Assembly: GCA_007833815.1 (NCBI GenBank)
Contig: CP033464.1
Coordinates: 1,621,501 to 1,685,500, forward strand
Reading direction: 5' to 3'
DNA length: 64,000 nucleotides
From: Brevibacillus laterosporus
Lineage (GTDB): Bacteria > Bacillota > Bacilli > Brevibacillales > Brevibacillaceae
Both the position numbers and the translations under genes were made by a program. The notes beneath the pieces are model-generated. The model was not told where the DNA came from, made no database searches, and was given only the letters and a program-made list of their open reading frames with translations. Shown piece after piece: positions 25,772 to 34,313 of the stretch (its first letter is position 1; each line of letters opens with the position of its first letter).

Positions 25772-26923
25772 ATGAAAGTGGAACCATTTGCACCTGAAAG
25801 GAAAGCAACGTATTATTCCATTTGTCTGCACGTCATCCTGCACGAACGATTAAGGCATGAGGGGATGACCAGTTTTCTTAGCTTACATCCTAATCTTGAG
25901 ATGTATGGTGTAACGGTTTATTCCAAGAAAAAAGACGTAATCACCATGCAATATGGTTTATGGGATGAATATATCGATTCTTTTCGTTTAAGCAAGCTAG
26001 GCTATGGAGTTAGCCCTGAGCATATGGGGTATCGGGTAGAGAACATATCGTTTGAAACCTATGAAGAAGGGAAGCTTGCTATCCTTCAAAACATTCAGAA
26101 GCAGCAGCTTTCGTTGATTACCGGAACCTATTACCATCTTCCTTACAGTTCTTATTATCAGAGTGACAAGTATCTTACGGATTACAATACTCTCCATCCT
26201 GGGGTCATTAAGCATTGGGTGTCTGTATATGGGCTGGATGAGCAAAGAGCTTGGATTTATGACGGCGTCCCAGGAGATTATGTTGGGGCCATTCAACTTC
26301 AGGACTTTGAAGCGTGCTGGCGGGGAGATCGAGGTATTAAGGAATTGGCAAACAATTCGCTGATACAGGGCAAAAAAGAGTATGGGATGCTACAGCTATA
26401 TCAAACATGCAAAATGGAGCCATGTGACGTACGTAAACTAATGGAGAGTACGGCTGTTACCGTCGCTTTTGAATATATACGTGGGGTTATCATCAGCGAA
26501 GATAACGACATACATTACTTTGGCAAAAGTGCAGTTAATCAGTTATTGGAGGACTTTAGTTTCATTCATATGCATGAGGATCAACTAGGAGGAAATCATC
26601 TTGCTGACTATGGACAAGCTGTACTGGAAATTAAACTGATGCGTTATTACTATCTGGATTTGCTTAAAGATTTGGTCATGTTGTACGGTTATGTCTATGA
26701 AGAAGATCTGGATCGTTTTGAAAAAATTGTAAAGCGATGGGAAGTAATCAGTATTGGTCTGATGAAGCATATTCTGAGACAATCCCCACCTGAAAAGTTT
26801 TTAGTAACAACGATTGAGGCAGTAAAGCAAGTGGAGATGCAAGAGGATCACTTCTTTACTGAATTTCTTTACAGGCACTCTCACACTTCTTTACTAGAAC
26901 CTATAAAAACAATCCAAATATGA
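25772..26923 (+). CDS. BtrH-like papain-fold acyltransferase candidate 2
   Basis: The 383-residue protein again shows a Cys near the N-terminus (Cys18, YYSICLHVIL), a His followed by a strand (His148, KHWVSVYGLDEQRAWIYD) and Asp164. This matches the layout of the first BtrH-like protein, although overall similarity is low. A middle region GTYYHLPYSSYY fits the substrate strand of the family. Start ATG 25772 is set by GGAAAGGA. The pair may act on two different acyl groups, or one may be a hydrolase or editing enzyme. Weaker evidence than for candidate 1. Confidence 0.6.
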   Translation: MKVEPFAPERKATYYSICLHVILHERLRHEGMTSFLSLHPNLEMYGVTVYSKKKDVITMQYGLWDEYIDSFRLSKLGYGVSPEHMGYRVENISFETYEEGKLAILQNIQKQQLSLITGTYYHLPYSSYYQSDKYLTDYNTLHPGVIKHWVSVYGLDEQRAWIYDGVPGDYVGAIQLQDFEACWRGDRGIKELANNSLIQGKKEYGMLQLYQTCKMEPCDVRKLMESTAVTVAFEYIRGVIISEDNDIHYFGKSAVNQLLEDFSFIHMHEDQLGGNHLADYGQAVLEIKLMRYYYLDLLKDLVMLYGYVYEEDLDRFEKIVKRWEVISIGLMKHILRQSPPEKFLVTTIEAVKQVEMQEDHFFTEFLYRHSHTSLLEPIKTIQI

Positions 26924-26948
26924 TCTCCCAAGGAAGGGAGGAAGCTGC

Positions 26949-28304
26949 TTGATCAACTATGAGGTTTTTGTTGGTAGTACACCTTATACAGCCCTTGTAA
27001 AACAAGAAATGCAACAGCTTATGCTGAATATGAATCGTCTGAGAGTCTCTGCCGGGAATCTGGTTGCGATTGCTATCCATGAGCCTATCTCGTGGTTAAT
27101 TTCCTATTATGCTTGCAAAGAGTTGGGAGCCATTCCTATCATGATCGGAAAGGTTGCCGAATTAGGTAAACAGCTGGAAATAGTCCGAGCTGATTATGTC
27201 TGCTATACAACCGATCATTATGAGATACAAATTGAGAAGCTTTCCTTTGTACAGGAAAAGAATGTTCCTAATAACACTGCACTCATATGTAGAACCTCAG
27301 GCTCTACTTTAGGGATGCCTAACTATGTAGTGTGGAGCAAAGAGGGGATTGAATATCAGAAACGGGAGACTACACGAGTATTCGGGTATATGAAAGGTGA
27401 TCGACTCCTCTTCACTTTGCCACTTTGGGGAGCATACGGATTAAGCATTGTGGGAGTTTTAGAACAAAATAGCATGGATTTGGTCCTCCCTGCTAATTTA
27501 CGACCACGCTCCATACTTGCCTTATTACACGAACAGAAGGTCACATGGGTAGAAAGTGCTCCTTTTTTCTATCAATCCATGCTTCCCTATCTAGTAAAGC
27601 AACAGAGAGAGATTGGAGAAGTCGGTGTAAAAGGATGGGGATGTGGAGGAGATTTACTTACCCACGCTTTTGTTCAACAATGGGTGGAGATGACAGGAGT
27701 CCCTATATTGGACGGCTATGGATTGACGGAAGCAGGCCCCAATGTTTCACTGAATCGTCCGTATGATTATTGTCAAGGAACGGTTGGCAAACCACTTGTT
27801 GGGACAGAGCTTACCTTTTCCAAGGAAGGGGAGCTGTGGGTGCGAAGTCCTTCTGTTATGCTAGGATACTATGCGGATGGGCAAGTAGATGCTTCTGTGC
27901 TTGATAAAGGATGGTTGCCTACTGGTGATATGGCAACGAGAGATGAGCAAGGGTACGTAACCATCTTGGGAAGAAAAAAGAATATCATTATTGTCAATGG
28001 ATATAATGTCAGTCCGGAATATGTAGAAAGAACCATAAGAGAACATAAGGGGATAAAAGACGTAGCTGTTGTGGGAATCTCGCATCCGACACGTGGAAAT
28101 CGATTGTGTGCTTTTTTGGTTGGGGATGACTCTATTACGAAAAGTGAAATTGACTTATTTGTAAAAGATAGAGTAGATGAGCCGTGTCGACCAAATTTTT
28201 ATGAAGTGATTGCTGATTTGCCGGTCCTCGCTAATGGAAAGATCGATCGAAATCAATTGCAAGTAAGGGCAGAAGCACGATTTGGTGTAGGAAGTTTGGT
28301 GTAG
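26949..28304 (+). CDS. Stand-alone adenylate-forming ligase (AMP-binding)
   Basis: The 451-residue enzyme has the core ANL motifs: P-loop RTSGSTLGMPN, A5-like DGYGLTEAGP, A7/A8 GWLPTGDMATRDEQG and GRKKNIIIVNGYNVSP, and the catalytic Lys in LANGKIDR. It should activate a carboxylic acid as acyl-AMP and pass it to CoA or a carrier thiol. The TTG start follows GGAGGGAAG. It is the last gene of the operon and supplies a second carrier-loading route beside the synthetase-like ligase, so at least two building blocks are likely. Confidence 0.88.
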   Translation: MINYEVFVGSTPYTALVKQEMQQLMLNMNRLRVSAGNLVAIAIHEPISWLISYYACKELGAIPIMIGKVAELGKQLEIVRADYVCYTTDHYEIQIEKLSFVQEKNVPNNTALICRTSGSTLGMPNYVVWSKEGIEYQKRETTRVFGYMKGDRLLFTLPLWGAYGLSIVGVLEQNSMDLVLPANLRPRSILALLHEQKVTWVESAPFFYQSMLPYLVKQQREIGEVGVKGWGCGGDLLTHAFVQQWVEMTGVPILDGYGLTEAGPNVSLNRPYDYCQGTVGKPLVGTELTFSKEGELWVRSPSVMLGYYADGQVDASVLDKGWLPTGDMATRDEQGYVTILGRKKNIIIVNGYNVSPEYVERTIREHKGIKDVAVVGISHPTRGNRLCAFLVGDDSITKSEIDLFVKDRVDEPCRPNFYEVIADLPVLANGKIDRNQLQVRAEARFGVGSLV

Positions 28305-28329
28305 AATGCTTGTGAGGGAATAGGGGATG

Positions 28330-28361
28330 AAAAACGTCATTCATGATAGAATGACGTTTTT
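28330..28361. terminator. Bidirectional terminator ending the biosynthetic operon
   Basis: A 13-bp stem AAAAACGTCATTC/GAATGACGTTTTT serves both the operon and the convergent acetyltransferase gene. Confidence 0.85.
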
Positions 28362-28879
28362 CTAGTGTATACTTGTGTGTTACTACATGCTTTTTCATCT
28401 AGAATAGGCATGATTTCCTTGTTCATTTGATAATTAACTAATAGAATCCCTCGTCGTGTTACAGCTTGGGCTTGAACGGTCTGATACCCATGATGTTCGA
28501 AAAAGGGTTTAGCAGTAATGCTTGCTTCTGTAGTTATTGTAACAAGTGCACGTTCTCTAGCTTCTCTTTCAATAAAACCCAATAGAGCTGAAGCAATTCC
28601 CTGTCTTTGAAAGTCTTTATGGATATAAAGCCTGTCTAAATGACCTTGAGCCGTCATGTCACAAAATCCAACGAGTGTATTTCTTATTTCTGCGACATAC
28701 GTGCTATTATGACGTAAAGATTCTTGCCAACTGATAACCTTGCTGACTCGTTCGTCTTCTGGAGCCCAAGCATCGAGTTGTTCTTGTGAGTAATCTTGTG
28801 CGTTACTAGTATGAACCGTTTCGTAGAAGAGAGAAACCAGTTGCTCGGTATCAGATTCTTTAAACTTTCGAATGATCAT
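28337..28879 (-). CDS. GNAT-family N-acetyltransferase
   Basis: The 180-residue protein has a complete GNAT fold: IIRKFKESDTEQLVSLFYETV at the start, an acetyl-CoA motif LYIHKDFQRQGIASALL near residues 92-108, and FFEHHGYQTVQ near the end. It resembles YafP-type enzymes. ATG 28879 is preferred, with AAGGAAG as ribosome site; an ATG 18 bases upstream would also be in frame. It is convergent with the biosynthetic operon and shares its terminator. Substrate unknown. Confidence 0.82.
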   Translation of the reverse strand: MIIRKFKESDTEQLVSLFYETVHTSNAQDYSQEQLDAWAPEDERVSKVISWQESLRHNSTYVAEIRNTLVGFCDMTAQGHLDRLYIHKDFQRQGIASALLGFIEREARERALVTITTEASITAKPFFEHHGYQTVQAQAVTRRGILLVNYQMNKEIMPILDEKACSNTQVYTRKTSFYHE

Positions 28880-29065
28880 AGTTGTCTTCCTTTTCATATG
28901 AAGTAAGTAAGAAAAAAGTCTAATGATATGGAAAAAGAAAAAGCAATCTCTTACAATACATTATATGTGATTTGGCGGATGAAAGTTCAAAACTGTCAAT
29001 AAAAACGAAAATATTAATCGGAATCATTTGAAAATTTGATCTAATAATAGAGAGGTGTAGGAGCT

Positions 29066-29758
29066 TTGAAACAATCACTTGAGAAGAGACACTCGGCTTT
29101 GCGTGATGCTGAGAAAAAAGCAGAGGAGTTATTCATACGGATAGAAGAGAAAGGAATATTACGCGGTGGTGTAACTGAAAAGCAGGTTAATCGGGAGATA
29201 TATGAATTGGCTTTCCAGATGTTTGGTATCAAAAAATATTGGCATAAACGGATTGTAAGAACGGGGAAAAATACGTTATATCCTTATCGAGAGAATCCTC
29301 CAGATTTAACTATATCTGATGAAGATATTATCTTTCTCGATTTTGGCCCTATTTTTGAAGAGTGGGAGGCCGATTTTGGTCGGACCTTCGTTCTCGGAAA
29401 TGATCCATATAAGATAAAGCTACAAAATGATATTGCTCAAGCTTGGCAGAATGGAAAGGATTATTTTCAATCAAGACCAAACATCACCGGAAGTGAGTTG
29501 TTCGAATTTATGTGTCGTCTCGCGGAGGAGTATGGGTGGGAATATGGAGGTCCACACGCCGGTCACCTTATTGGAGAATTCCCACACGAGCGAATTCAAG
29601 GGGACGAGGTAGAGAATTACATTCATTCTGAAAATAAGGTTCAGATGAGAGAGCCTGATAAGGATGGCAGACGGCGAGATTGGATCTTAGAGGTGCATTT
29701 TATAGATCGTGAGCTTGAAATCGGAGGGTTCTTTGAGCAGTTATTGACAGTTGAATAA
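29066..29758 (+). CDS. M24-family metallopeptidase-like protein (Xaa-Pro aminopeptidase type)
   Basis: The 230-residue protein covers a pita-bread fold without the N-terminal creatinase domain. Candidate metal ligands are Asp in IIFLDFGPIF, Asp in EADFGRTF, His in GGPHAGHLIGEFPHE and Glu in EVHFIDRE; the last canonical Glu is not certain. The TTG start is supported by AGGTGTAGGAG. Relatives cleave N-terminal residues before proline. The ligand set is slightly unusual, so some members may be non-peptidase. Confidence 0.75.
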   Translation: MKQSLEKRHSALRDAEKKAEELFIRIEEKGILRGGVTEKQVNREIYELAFQMFGIKKYWHKRIVRTGKNTLYPYRENPPDLTISDEDIIFLDFGPIFEEWEADFGRTFVLGNDPYKIKLQNDIAQAWQNGKDYFQSRPNITGSELFEFMCRLAEEYGWEYGGPHAGHLIGEFPHERIQGDEVENYIHSENKVQMREPDKDGRRRDWILEVHFIDRELEIGGFFEQLLTVE

Positions 29759-29825
29759 TATTATAGGGTCTGAGAGTTCCTTGGAAAATAAGCTTGATGC
29801 TTGAGCATGTGAAAAAAAAAACAAC

Positions 29826-29875
29826 ACAAAGAATAAAGAGCGCTTCAATAAGAAGGACGCTCTTTTTCTTTGTGC
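29826..29875. terminator. Bidirectional terminator
   Basis: A long interrupted stem (ACAAAGA...AAAGAGCG...TTC with GAA...CGCTCTTT...TCTTTGT) lies between the convergent M24-like and YdjM-like genes. Confidence 0.8.
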
Positions 29876-29916
29876 ATGTTCGTACACCATATGTACTCGA
29901 AAATAGTAGCTTACAA

Positions 29917-30471
29917 TCAATTCGCCAACAGCGAAAAGATTAAACCTGAAACAAATTCTACCAAGGACTGAAGCTGATATGACAAAGACTTGCTTAGCTC
30001 GCCAAACATGCTACCGTCCATCGATACAACAATGAGAAGCAGGCAGGCGATACATACGGCTTTTTCTACAGGGCCTCCTGTTTTAAAGGCTAGAGGCAAT
30101 TTTATTCTAGCTTTGCTAAAAGGATAGAATAGCGGCACTCCGGCAACTGTTAATAAATCTCCTACGATATGAAAGAGGTACCCGATCCACAAGCCCAGAA
30201 ACAAGTTTTCTTTCATGAAGAAGGATAGAGCAAATAAACAGAGCCAGAACGGCAGAGAATGTGTCAGTCCACGATGTCCTAATGTTTTGCTCATCATACG
30301 AGAGGTTTTAGATAGCCTCTTACCAATGTAAGATTTAGGATGATCAATGTCAGGCAATAAACTTCCTACAGCAAGTCCTATTACATAGTCTGTTTGAAAC
30401 GGAATATCTAAAAACTTTGCCACACATATACCAGCCAACGTTGAAAAAGCAATATGTGTTTTATACTTCAA
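29917..30471 (-). CDS. YdjM-family membrane-bound metal-dependent hydrolase-like protein
   Basis: The protein (184 residues from a TTG at 30471) has the YdjM signature: KTHIAFSTLAG at the N-terminus, GSLLPDIDHPKSYIG, GHRGLTHSLPFW and YLFHIVGDLLTVAGV. His and Asp residues in these motifs probably bind metal, between about four membrane helices. The TTG start is chosen for the strong GAGGGGGAG site; the frame extends upstream without one. Family function is poorly defined, with a link to the SOS response in enterobacteria. Confidence 0.85.
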   Translation of the reverse strand: MKYKTHIAFSTLAGICVAKFLDIPFQTDYVIGLAVGSLLPDIDHPKSYIGKRLSKTSRMMSKTLGHRGLTHSLPFWLCLFALSFFMKENLFLGLWIGYLFHIVGDLLTVAGVPLFYPFSKARIKLPLAFKTGGPVEKAVCIACLLLIVVSMDGSMFGELSKSLSYQLQSLVEFVSGLIFSLLAN

Positions 30472-30720
30472 AATGCTCCCCCTCTTACCTACTGCAAACA
30501 AAGAGGGATGACTTGTACTACAGGTGATACCTCTCTTTGAATAGCTTTCATTTTTTTGAAAAAAGAGAACTTTTGTTCCCTTCTATAAATACTATCATAT
30601 TTCTTTGCAGGTGGGCAGTCTTTCTTGAAATGACTGACGACTTTTCAGAAGGGGAACCAGCTATTCTCTCAAAGGGTTGCTTTGTATTGTTGACAGTCTA
30701 TGCCTTGAAGCGTTTTATGC

Positions 30721-31596
30721 TTAGATAGAGCGGGGTTCGTATCGTAATGACTTCAGATCAAATTCCGGCACAAGTCCCTCGTTAGCAGCTCGACTCAAGA
30801 GGGCAGTCACGGCAGCATATCCATCTTCTCCTAAATCGGCAGTGAATTTGTTTACATACAAATTAATATGAGCTTGAGTTACTGCCGGGTCCATCTCTTG
30901 AGCATGGTGCATGATATACTCTCGGGACACTTCTGGATGCGCCCAAGCATACTCCACAGATGCACGAGTCCAGCTAGCGATGGCATTCAAGTCCAATGAG
31001 CGTCGAGCAATAATCGCGCCTAGTGGAATAGGTAAGCCAGTATCCGTTTCCCACCAATTGCCTAAGTCGGTCATGAGTGTAAGACCGTAGGAAGGGTAGG
31101 TAAAACGCGCTTCATGAATTACTAATCCAGCGTCGATTTTGCCATCTCGTACGGCAGGCATAATTTCGTGAAAAGGCATTACAACGGTTTCGCCTACCCC
31201 ACCGGGAACATTTTGGGCTGCCCACAAACGGAATAGCAGATAGGCGGTGGAGCGCTCACTAGGTACTGCCACACGTTTGCCAGACAGGGCAGACGGATCA
31301 GCTGGTTGTTTGGCTGGCTGATCAATATCAGAAGAGTTTTTTGTTAGGACCAAGGGACCGCAACCTCTACCCAACGCTCCTCCGCACGGCAATAGTGCGT
31401 ATTCAGACAATACCCAAGGTAGAGCGGCGTAGGAAATTTTGAGTACTTCTGGACCAGTAAAACTGGCAGCAAGTCCATTGGTGATATCAATATCTGCATA
31501 CATAACATCTAGGGCAGGAGCGCCAGGAATTAATCCATGGGTCCAAGCATGAAAAACAAATGTGTCATTGGGGCAAGGGGAAAAAGCGATTTTCAT
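30721..31596 (-). CDS. mqnD: 1,4-dihydroxy-6-naphthoate synthase
   Basis: The 291-residue protein opens with the hallmark KIAFSPCPNDTFVFHAWTHG and has the periplasmic-binding-like fold of MqnA/MqnD enzymes. MqnD converts cyclic de-hypoxanthine futalosine to 1,4-dihydroxy-6-naphthoate in the futalosine route to menaquinone. The segment GKRVAVPSERSTAYLLFRLW and the Gln/His-rich middle fit the family. It overlaps the stop of mqnB by three to four bases, a tight translational coupling. The other mqn genes must lie elsewhere. Confidence 0.93.
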   Translation of the reverse strand: MKIAFSPCPNDTFVFHAWTHGLIPGAPALDVMYADIDITNGLAASFTGPEVLKISYAALPWVLSEYALLPCGGALGRGCGPLVLTKNSSDIDQPAKQPADPSALSGKRVAVPSERSTAYLLFRLWAAQNVPGGVGETVVMPFHEIMPAVRDGKIDAGLVIHEARFTYPSYGLTLMTDLGNWWETDTGLPIPLGAIIARRSLDLNAIASWTRASVEYAWAHPEVSREYIMHHAQEMDPAVTQAHINLYVNKFTADLGEDGYAAVTALLSRAANEGLVPEFDLKSLRYEPRSI

Positions 31597-32309
31597 CGTA
31601 ACACCTCCACTAGTACTGAACTTACTTTTTCAAGAGATTCTAAAGCTTCTTTTATACGCCAAGCAGACCGATCCCGTGGGCCAACAGGATTAGAAATCGT
31701 ACGGATTTCCAAAACGGGAATTTCGAATTGCTGAGCGGCTGTAGCGACTCCATATCCCTCCATTGCTTCGGCAGTCGCTCCTGTTACTCGGCTGGCTATA
31801 GCAGTGGCTGTCTCGGCACTACCTGTTACAGTTGAGACGGTGAGAACAGAGCCTGTATGAGCTGGCAAGCCAGATACCTGCAATGCTTCTGCTACACGGT
31901 TTACCAAAGTAATGTCTACAGGGATTCTAGCAGAACCAAACCCTAGTTCGTCCAGACTAAGAAATCCATCGGGGGTCTCGGCACCCAAATCGGCAGCCAA
32001 GATTTCGGTTGCTACCACTACGGAGGCCACATCTGCTTTGCCTACAAAGCCACCAGCAATACCAGCGCAGATGACTAAATCATACTTGGTTGTTGCCAAG
32101 ATACGTGCTGTACTAGCGGCTGCAAAGGCTACACCAACGCCACCTATCAGAACGTCGAAGCCCTCTGCACCGTTTAAACCACGGATTACCGCTTCTTGTT
32201 CGGCTGATACAGAAGTGACGATGAGGATGCGTTTGTATGATAGAGGGGATGGCTTGTTCGAGTTTATAAATGAACCCGAAGAGATTTCTACATGTTTATC
32301 TTGACTCAT
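31593..32309 (-). CDS. mqnB: Futalosine hydrolase
   Basis: This 238-residue nucleosidase of the PNP/MTAN superfamily has the start RILIVTSVSAEQEAVIRGL, the core VICAGIAGGFVG and the purine-site segment AMEGYGVA near residue 185. It cleaves futalosine (or the 6-amino form) to release the base, one step before cyclisation. The 25-residue polar N-terminal extension is slightly longer than usual. AAAGGAG precedes the start. Pairing with mqnD shows a futalosine-type menaquinone route. Confidence 0.92.
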   Translation of the reverse strand: MSQDKHVEISSGSFINSNKPSPLSYKRILIVTSVSAEQEAVIRGLNGAEGFDVLIGGVGVAFAAASTARILATTKYDLVICAGIAGGFVGKADVASVVVATEILAADLGAETPDGFLSLDELGFGSARIPVDITLVNRVAEALQVSGLPAHTGSVLTVSTVTGSAETATAIASRVTGATAEAMEGYGVATAAQQFEIPVLEIRTISNPVGPRDRSAWRIKEALESLEKVSSVLVEVLR

Positions 32310-32476
32310 TGGAACAATCTCCTTTACTTGTAAACCATAACGTGAGCTTTTGGATGATTATATACAAATTGATCGTTTCTATGAAAGAAGAGGTAAGAAA
32401 GGAGAATAAAAGCTTCTACTCTCAATTATACAGGATGAATGGGCGGGCAAGACACTTTGCTAGGTCAATAAGGCAT

Positions 32477-32509
32477 AAAAAAGGACCCCGATCGTATCTA
32501 TCGGAGTCC
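32477..32509 (-). terminator. Terminator of the glutaminase gene
   Basis: On the minus strand a GGACTCCGAT/ATCGGGGTCC stem is followed by TTTTTT. Confidence 0.8.
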
Positions 32510-32533
32510 ATTGTAACCTATCACTATCTACAT

Positions 32534-33529
32534 CTAAAAAATACTCAAATCCCATTGCTGAGCCATTTCCTTCAGCAATAGGGAACCAGCAACGCTATTG
32601 CCAACATCATCAATGGCAGGACTAAAAATTCCAATCCCACAACCATCGGAAAAAGGTAAATCACGGGAACGATAGCGTGGTGGTACAGCGGTGAGGATAC
32701 CTCCAGATACGCCACTTTTCGTCGGAACACCAACAAAGGCAGCGAATTTTCCAGATGCATTATACATTCCGCATGTTAGCATTAAGGACTTAGTGAAACG
32801 AGCTACGTCCTTAGGGATAACCTGTTCCTGACGAATCGGATGGTAGCCGTCTAGAGCCAAGATTAAGCCGATCAGGGCGGTATCCTTGGTTGTTACCTCT
32901 AGGGCACACTGTTTTAAATATACCTCTAGCGCACCCTCCACATCTCCATCTAGGAATCCAATATCTTTAAGATAATAAGCCAAGGCGCGATTACGATGAG
33001 CGGTATGCCATTCTGACTCGTAGACCTCTTCATTGAGCACGGGTGCTGTACCAATTAGCTGGACAAACAGGTTGTTGAGCGAATTCATTTTTTGTGTAAC
33101 AGAATCACCAGCTAGCATGGAAGATACTGTAATGGCTCCTGCATTGATCATCGGGTTGTAGGGACGACCTGGTTTGCTCATTTCTAGTCGAATAATAGAA
33201 TTAAAAGCATCACCAGTAGGCTCTGCATCAACTCGTTGCAATACATGAGGAATTCCATACTCCATACATACCGCGATGAGGCTGAGTACTTTAGAGATGC
33301 TTTGCAACGTGAACGGTGCTTCACAATCACCGGCAGTAATCATAGTTCCATCTGTGCCAATCACGGTAACGCCTAGCTGCTGTGAATTCATATCGCGTAG
33401 TGCAGGTATATAGTCGGCGCACTTCCCTTGGGAAGTTGCTTCCTGAAATTGTTCAATCCAATGTAACAATTGAGAGGATATTTGCTGATGTTGTTCGGTT
33501 TCTGACGGTGCCAAGATACTTGGGCTCAT
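32534..33529 (-). CDS. glsA: Glutaminase
   Basis: The protein (331 residues from ATG 33529) is a serine-type glutaminase with the beta-lactamase-like fold. The catalytic SxxK is in FTLQSISKVLSL, and RPYNPMINAGAI and SGVSGGILTAVPP are conserved. It hydrolyses glutamine to glutamate and ammonia. The frame continues 31 codons upstream, but a GAAAGGGG site marks ATG 33529 and the extension does not fit the family. It is monocistronic. Confidence 0.93.
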   Translation of the reverse strand: MSPSILAPSETEQHQQISSQLLHWIEQFQEATSQGKCADYIPALRDMNSQQLGVTVIGTDGTMITAGDCEAPFTLQSISKVLSLIAVCMEYGIPHVLQRVDAEPTGDAFNSIIRLEMSKPGRPYNPMINAGAITVSSMLAGDSVTQKMNSLNNLFVQLIGTAPVLNEEVYESEWHTAHRNRALAYYLKDIGFLDGDVEGALEVYLKQCALEVTTKDTALIGLILALDGYHPIRQEQVIPKDVARFTKSLMLTCGMYNASGKFAAFVGVPTKSGVSGGILTAVPPRYRSRDLPFSDGCGIGIFSPAIDDVGNSVAGSLLLKEMAQQWDLSIF

Positions 33530-33756
33530 CTGAGATGCACCCCTTTCACAATAAAAATAGCTTGGATAACATACCCAGACAAGTGTACTGCCTTGTAGTA
33601 TGATCCAGATTCCCATGTTCATATGAATTGCCGTGGGAGTCGTCAGCTCAACTTGTCATGGAACTCTATTTTAAAGTCATAGGGGCGTAACGGCAAGTAA
33701 ATTTCCAGTAAAAAGATTTATGTCTTTCTCAAGAGAGTAGAGAAGCTAGAAAAAAG

Positions 33757-33782
33757 TAAAAAAAGCCACCTGTGTAGGCGGC
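33757..33782 (-). terminator. Minus-strand terminator upstream of the glutaminase gene
   Basis: A GCCGCCT/AGGTGGC stem (minus strand, one G-U pair) is followed by seven T. It closes the decayed gene at 33830-34056, or could belong to an unrecognised leader of glsA. Confidence 0.6.
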
Positions 33783-33829
33783 CGTTATGGTTTCCATATT
33801 GTATTTGTCCAACATGACTTCATGTCGGT

Positions 33830-34056
33830 GGTTTTATAACCTTATTCGAATTCTTTCTCCCTAAAGACATTTCATCTGGGAAAAGATAGATATAGCGTTT
33901 TTGAACCTCAAAACAACGAAAGCCCTACCTCTCTTCCGTCCTTACGGCTCCGATGACCGTGCCAGTGTGAATCGGGTAAATCAAAAAGCTTGCCTGTAAA
34001 ATGAATTGCTTCTTCTTTGGAAAAATAGTTTTTGGACGTGAGATTTGAAAAACAGG
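33830..34056 (-). pseudogene. Frameshifted small gene of unknown family
   Basis: On the minus strand one frame reads SKEEAIHFTGKLFDLPDSHW and on to a stop. A second frame then takes over (FEVQKRYIYLFPDEMSLGRK) to TGA at 33830. The two halves look protein-like and join at a frameshift, and a terminator follows. No start codon with a ribosome site remains. I do not recognise the family. The rest of this 780-base gap shows nothing else firm. Confidence 0.35.
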
Positions 34057-34313
34057 TGAGAGTAATTCATTTCGAGGAAAAAAGAATTGGTTGGGTGAAG
34101 GTAAAAAATCATCTTAATATGAAAAACACAATATTAATCATAACATGTTGGGCAATAAAAAGCAAATTTCCTTTGAAAGATGAAAAATTTTATATGCATA
34201 TGAGAAATTTTTCAAGTAACATTGGAGTTTATTTGATATGATCTACAATGAGCAAATGATGGCTCAACTGAAAGAAAAAAGAAAAAAAGATAAGGACAGG
34301 GAGAAAAATAAAG

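Noticed and set aside
33757-34056. Riboswitch upstream of the glutaminase gene
   Set aside because: The terminator fits better as the end of a decayed small gene; I could not find a known aptamer core.
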